Origin: Pogostemon cablin
Taxonomy: Eukaryota > Streptophyta > Magnoliopsida > Lamiales > Lamiaceae
Assembly: GCA_023678885.1 (NCBI GenBank)
Contig: CM043002.1
Location: 3,304,022 to 3,368,021 of the forward strand
Length of the DNA stretch: 64,000 nucleotides
Reading direction: 5' to 3'
Numbering within the stretch: the first letter of the stretch is position 1; each line of letters opens with the position of its first letter. The translations under genes were made by a program, and so were the position numbers. Under the pieces are notes generated by a model, which saw only the letters and a program-made list of their open reading frames with translations, did not search any database and was not told where the DNA came from. This document shows positions 59,100-64,000 of this stretch, piece after piece.

Positions 59100-59598
59100 A
59101 TCGTGCAAAATTATAACGGGAGGAGGATAAAGTACTGAGAGAGAGGGGAGGAAACCCTATGCGATGATAACGGAAAATCGAGAGACGCAAAGGGATAGAG
59201 CCAGGGAAAGAAAGGAAAAGAGAGATGGAGAATAATACCTGGTGGAAGAAATTAAGCGCACAGTATAAGAGGAATGACAACCGCCTACAGGATCAAAAGG
59301 AGAAAGAAGAGAGAGAGAGAGGAAAGGGAAACTGACAAAATATTCAAATTTCAAATTTCGAATTGGCAGTTACACCCAAATGCCTGAAATACCCCCACCA
59401 CTTTAACGAAAATATCTCGGAGACGTCACAGAGAACCTGATAATCCAAAAACTTATCGGAACAAAGATAGCGAGTGGAAACCCAAGTTGGAAGAATCCTG
59501 GTATCTCAGGTACCGAAGCATGAGGGATATAATCCGTGAAGTACGATTCGACCTTGAACAATCTCAAATCATGATATTATTCAGGCTCGAGGGGCTAA

Positions 59599-60457
59599 TG
59601 TTATGGGTATTATATCCCCCATGCTTAGCAGACCCAAAGCCCAATAACCTCTAAAATACTTGAAGAAGGAGGCCCAACCTTCTAGCGGCCCAAATCGAGG
59701 ATAAGTACTGAATGGATAGCTAAGGTAGCCTAAGGAGATCACTACCAGTCCAAAGGCCCCATCAAGGAAAGAGCAAAGAAGGAGCCCATTAAAGGGACAG
59801 AAGCCTGAAGCACCCTCGATAGAGAACCTCGGCGGCCTTCCCTCCCTGTCCGAAGGCTCGGACGAGGATCACAACATTGGAAGTCAACCTGTTCGAGGAC
59901 CAAATGGATAACAGAAGCGGTGCAGTAAAGAACAAACATCATCATGGAGACCGACAAGTACAGCAGGCTAGAAGACAAGGCTAACGGGAAGATGGGATGT
60001 CTTGGACAGCAATCCTAACTAGAGGATAGTAAGCAACTGACGCATCCTCCCCTAACTACCAATAGAAAGCCAGCAAAGGACACGGATGCTCTGAAAACCC
60101 TGCAAAAGCAGCTGCTGGCACCCAGACTTCTCTTCAGGCTGGTCGGCGTACCAGACAACTTCATTAAAGATGACTGTCTTCATCCAAGTGGCGCAAGGCG
60201 ATTGACTTTGGGTTAGGGTTTGTAGATAATATAAATAGCATCTCTCACATGAGAGAGATAGGTTACTGGTACTCACTTAGACATTACACTTGTGAGAAAA
60301 GGGAATTTATGAGTGTTGTTCTAAGAGAGAGTAATAAAATCGGATGTAGTTCATGTTTGATTGTGTTCATGTTTGATTGTGTTCATTCTTGGCTTCATTA
60401 AGATAATAATCTAATAATATTAAACATAAATTAACGATTCAAGAACACGTATCAACA
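59599..60457 (+). mobile_element. Probable LTR (solo or 3' LTR remnant)
   Basis: Starts TGTTATGGGTATTATATCCC after a purine-rich CGAGGGGCTAA, and ends CACGTATCAACA. It has a TATA-like ATAATATAAATAG at about 60224 followed by AATAAAATCGG at about 60335, the order expected of U3-R-U5. No matching target duplication was found and no second LTR lies in the window, so limits are tentative. Confidence 0.5.
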
Positions 60458-62600
60458 CTCTTCTTAAAGAATACTTGAGATTATATACTTGAAGAGGTAA
60501 ACCGATTTCAAAATACTTGAATGATTAAAGAATAATTGAATCGATCCTCTTATTCCTCTTGAAGAAAGAATACTTGAGATTATATACTTGAAGAGGTAAA
60601 TTGATTCCGAAAATACTTGAATAATTTAAGAATACTTGAATCGATCGATTATCTTATTCCTCTTGAAGAATTGTTCAGCACGAAAATTTGCACTTTTCAT
60701 ATGCTGTTTCTATATGATATTTGTATGATTTTAATATTATTTTTGGAGGTTATTACATATTTTTATATTTTCTATAACTTCATGGGTATTATTGAAATTC
60801 TACCGATTTTAGGGTTATATTGATGTAAAAGTGTTGAAATATGAAATGAGGCATTGGAGGAGATTGAGGGATTTTTCCAGAATGGCAAAAGCGAGTCTTG
60901 ATTGCCCAGCCATGAGTTGATTGAGGTTGTTACATGCTGGATGTTAACTGAAAAACGAATGAAGAGGATTTTAAATTGGCCAGTGGGACCCATGACTTAT
61001 AAAAAAAGGATGTTTAATCCACCTTGCCACATCACCATTTGAGTTGGTGTAGATGCATGTGAGAGGAGCCCACTACATTGCTAAAGCCCATGCATGCATT
61101 TTTCCGCCACATAGCCCATTACCATTGCAGCCTCTTGACCATCACGCAACTCACGCACCTTTATATTCCATATATATACAAAGCCCCAGAGAACAACAAA
61201 TACAACAGAAGCCGTGAATCCATAACAGATTACTCACGCCCATCGGCCATTTGGCCACCCCCCGCCTTTCATTTTTATCCTTCACCCACCTTTCATCAAT
61301 CCCATCATTCCATCAGTCCGGAGGAAGATTCAAGAGCGATTGAGAGAGACAATCTAATCGGAGAGACGGGGAAAGAACGTAAACCACGTGATACTAGGGT
61401 TTTATATCTTTCTTTTTAATCTTCTTTTGTTGATTTTGGTATAGAATTATTAACCATGAGGGTTGTGTATAATCTCATGGGCTAAAACTCTTTTACAGTG
61501 GATTGAATGTTAGGATAATTGATTTGCAAATCTAGATTAATATTGTTAATTCATCCTATTGATATTTTAATTTATTTATTTGATTCAGGCTTTATTTATA
61601 TGTTTGTAACGTCTTCACAATATATTATTGATGTTGCCGGTGATGCTTGATATGTTGTGTTAGCTTGTGTGCATACATAGTTTATATTGTCTATTTGCTA
61701 GGGATTATAGTAGTATGTCCGTGAACACGATAATCTTAAGGGCTGGTAAATTAGATACTTGATATTTTTAGTGGAACAATGCAATTAAGAATTCAAGTAG
61801 GAAGTGAATAAGTTTGAGTATTACTTTCAGAGAATATATGTTAGTCAAACTGGTCATCCGGAGATTCTTTAAGTTTGCCTTATTAGTATCTAGGAAGGAG
61901 GTTCAAAACTATTCATGCATCATTTGTTATTAATTGAACAATACTATTAACTTGAAATCAAATCGTATTTGATGGGTTAATAGGGTCTTGTGATGTATTT
62001 TCATTAAAATAGCATGATTGAACAATAGGACGTTTAGGAGACCAAATCAATTGCACTAAACCTGATACCTTAGAGTTGTTACTTCTCTCTTAATTCAATC
62101 TTGAATATTCATTGCTTTTATTTATTTTGTTATTTGTTATTTAAATTCTTTAGTTATTAATCATCTTTAAACAATTGGAAATTGGTTACTATAATCTTTT
62201 TATTTATTTTGTTATTTGTTATTTAAATTCTTTAATTATTAATCATCTTTAAACAATTGAAAATTGGTTACTGTAATTCTAGCTAAATAATAATAGAAAT
62301 TAAATAAATAATTAATTGTCTCAGTGGGAACGATATTTAACTGTGGTACTTGCCATTACAATTGACATCCTTACACTTGGAGATTTTAGTTGGAGTGCGC
62401 AATAATTGCCTAATTAGAATACATCGATCTTATTCCTCTTGAAGAATACTTGAATCGATCCTCTTATTCATCTTGAATAATATTTGAATTGATTCTTAAA
62501 GAATATTTGAATTGATTCTTTTCATCTTGAAGAATACATGAATTGGTTCGAGATTCAATTATTTAGAAGTGAATCAAATCTCGCTCCATTAAAATAAATT
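60458..62600. repeat. CTTGAAGAATACTTGAATCGAT repeats split by a solo LTR
   Basis: Units with AGAATACTTGAGATTATATA, CTTGAATCGATC and CTTATTCCTCTTGAAG lie at 60470-60671 and continue, more diverged, at 62416-62600. The solo LTR at 60672-62415 sits between them, so the repeat existed before that insertion. Confidence 0.8.
60672..62415 (+). mobile_element. Solo LTR, 1744 bp, related to 50005-51732
   Basis: Starts TGTTCAGCACG, and ends GCCTAATT where its relative has CGCCTATCA. The duplication AGAAT is present at 60667-60671 and 62416-62420. Leader words (GATTCAAGAG, TCGGAGAGA) and the central GGAACAATGCAATTAAGA and GTCAAACTGGTCATCCGGAG match the other copy. TATA-like CCATATATATAC lies near 61167. 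A tandem duplication of about 90 bp lies at 62120-62280 (TTTTGTTATTTGTTATTTAA in both). No internal region. Confidence 0.85.
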
Positions 62601-62604
62601 TTTA

Positions 62605-63720
62605 TATTTTTTATAAATCAATTATTTAGATAAACTTGAAGAAAGCTTATATTCCTCTTGAAAAATCGAATGTGTGTGTTTGGAATGAATAACCAAAAAG
62701 ACTTATTTATAGGTGGGGTGTGAGAGAATATAATATGAAATATTTTTTTTCATTTATATATAATTTAAATTTATACTTATTAATTTATTACAAAAAATTA
62801 AATAATGATACCAAAATAAATACACAAAGATATTCAAAATTTAATTAATCATCAATCAAAATAAAAAAAATATAAAAAGGAATTTATTTTATGATAAATT
62901 AATGAGGTGTACACATAAGAAAAGATAAATTTATTTTTAATTTGAATTTTTTTCTTAAATTATGTATATGTTTATTTTTATTTATTATTATCTCAAATAA
63001 ACATAATTTTTTTATTTTTAATTAATATTTTGTTCTTAATTTCTATAAATAATTTTTTTAATTTATTACCTATATAAGATTAATTAATAAAATAAGAAAA
63101 TACATTATTTTAAAAAGAAAATATTAAATAAGGAAGTTAATAATAAGTAAATAAGGAAAATATAAAAAAATAATTTAAAAATTCAAAAAAATGAGAAAAT
63201 TACACGTCATAATAGAGCGCTCTGGAGACGATAAGTAGGAAAAAAGTTTTTGCTATAGTATACTTAAGATATACTAGATATTTTGGACGTGCGTTGCACG
63301 TCGCTAGCACGTTTTATTTTGTAATACTTCTTTTATATTATTTTATGATAAAAAGTTGAGGTAACATATGTAGAATATATTCGCAACCAGTGGCCACATC
63401 CAAACTCCGTGTGTAATTGATTGAAAAATGCATGGGACAAAACAGAGAAGCAAGATATAAATTAAACATGGAAAGAAGACGTAACAAACATAGTCTTAAA
63501 ATGTTACTGCAGTTAGAGAAAATGTAAAATGTTGAGACAGATAATAAATTACAACCCTTAATAATGATACGAAATGAAATTAGTGCGAGTTCTAATCTAC
63601 AATGGGCTTTTATTATAATTATATATAATAATAAATCTAAGGGTGAAACTACAAAATATATTTCAAATACAAACTAAACACAACTCGGGCATCCTTTAGC
63701 TTAGCCATGCAAGTGCTCAC
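62605..63720. other. AT-rich intergenic DNA
   Basis: No gene. GACGTGCGTTGCACGTCGC at 63287 is a near-palindrome of the type often found at plant transposon ends. Confidence 0.5.
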
Positions 63721-63721
63721 T

Positions 63722-64000
63722 TCAACAACCAACTGACTCAAACTCCAATGGAGCCTCAATAACTTGATTTCCTCCTTTTAATATTTTAACCACCTATAAA
63801 TTACATCAAATATTCTTGTAATCATATAAAAGATCCTAAAGAAAAAGCTAAAACTATGAGTGTTGTACCTTTGACATGGATGATCTCAAATCAGGATCTT
63901 GTTGTAGACACAATAAAGCAGCACATTCATAGCATGAAGCTCATAAAGTAAATTACAGATGAATGCATCACTTTTATTTGGAAAATGTTGTGTAAATGAG
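63722..64000 (-). CDS. Receptor-like kinase, last two exons (partial)
   Basis: The gene runs in from beyond the right edge on the minus strand. An exon ending at 63869 (donor TCAAAG|GTACAA) encodes ALLCLQQDPDLRSSMSK, the end of the protein-kinase domain (subdomain XI, usually LCxQxxPxLRPSMSKVV in plant receptor-like kinases). After an intron, the last exon (63793-63722, acceptor TTATAG) encodes VVKILKGGNQVIEAPLEFES and ends VGC-stop. The Pro of RPSMS is Ser here. Upstream of ALLC the frame meets a stop about ten codons earlier, and I could not place an exon start, so this may be a pseudogene or the exon border lies just there. Receptor subclass cannot be told. Confidence 0.7.

Noticed and set aside
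59599..60457. Host gene on the minus strand (frames at 59742-60276)
   Set aside because: The promoter and poly(A) order fits an LTR on the plus strand; the frames show no domain.

Overview
The window looks like intergenic and gene-border DNA from the nuclear genome of a flowering plant, most likely a eudicot. It is AT-rich. Its two intact genes have short exons with plant GT-AG introns, it carries a plant-specific MIR164 locus, and much of the rest is plant transposable elements: Ty3/gypsy LTR elements, hAT-, Stowaway- and Tourist-like MITEs, and a LINE remnant. I cannot name the species. I found no bacterial features, CRISPR arrays, rRNA or tRNA genes.

Layout: 1-2.8 kb has no gene I can support. 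2.9-7.4 kb is a degenerate tandem array of about 180 bp units with an inverted arm. 7.9-8.9 kb holds trinucleotide repeats and a small TIR element. 9541-13557 is a complete insertion of a Ty3/gypsy element with two 783 bp LTRs and a GCTTC target duplication; its gag-pol has lost nearly all catalytic cores. 13.6-17.7 kb is low-coding and contains a copy of an intron piece from the next gene. 17714-21375 (minus) is a 13-exon gene for a multi-pass acyltransferase-like protein related to heparan-alpha-glucosaminide N-acetyltransferase. 23046-26827 (minus) is a complete LSM4 gene. 28.7-29.9 kb is a dead LINE reverse transcriptase.

From 30 to 42 kb the DNA is mostly MITEs, including hAT-like elements with 8 bp target duplications and a Stowaway nested in a Stowaway, plus a 1.1 kb TRIM-like LTR element (37836-38954). 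43815-44045 (minus) is a MIR164 gene with its TATA box. 44-58 kb is again repeat-rich: more Stowaways, a foldback element at 47.3-48.2 kb, a solo LTR at 50005-51732 and a hAT-like element at 52522-52856. 58742-59099 (minus) is the first coding exon of an unidentified gene. A second related solo LTR lies at 60672-62415, and the last 280 bp hold the 3' exons of a receptor-like kinase on the minus strand.

The host genes do not form a pathway. LSM4 acts in RNA splicing and decay, MIR164 represses NAC transcription factors, and the acyltransferase-like protein is a membrane protein of unknown plant function. The main story is transposon turnover around a few genes: recent non-autonomous LTR elements, solo LTRs, nested MITEs and MITEs inside introns.
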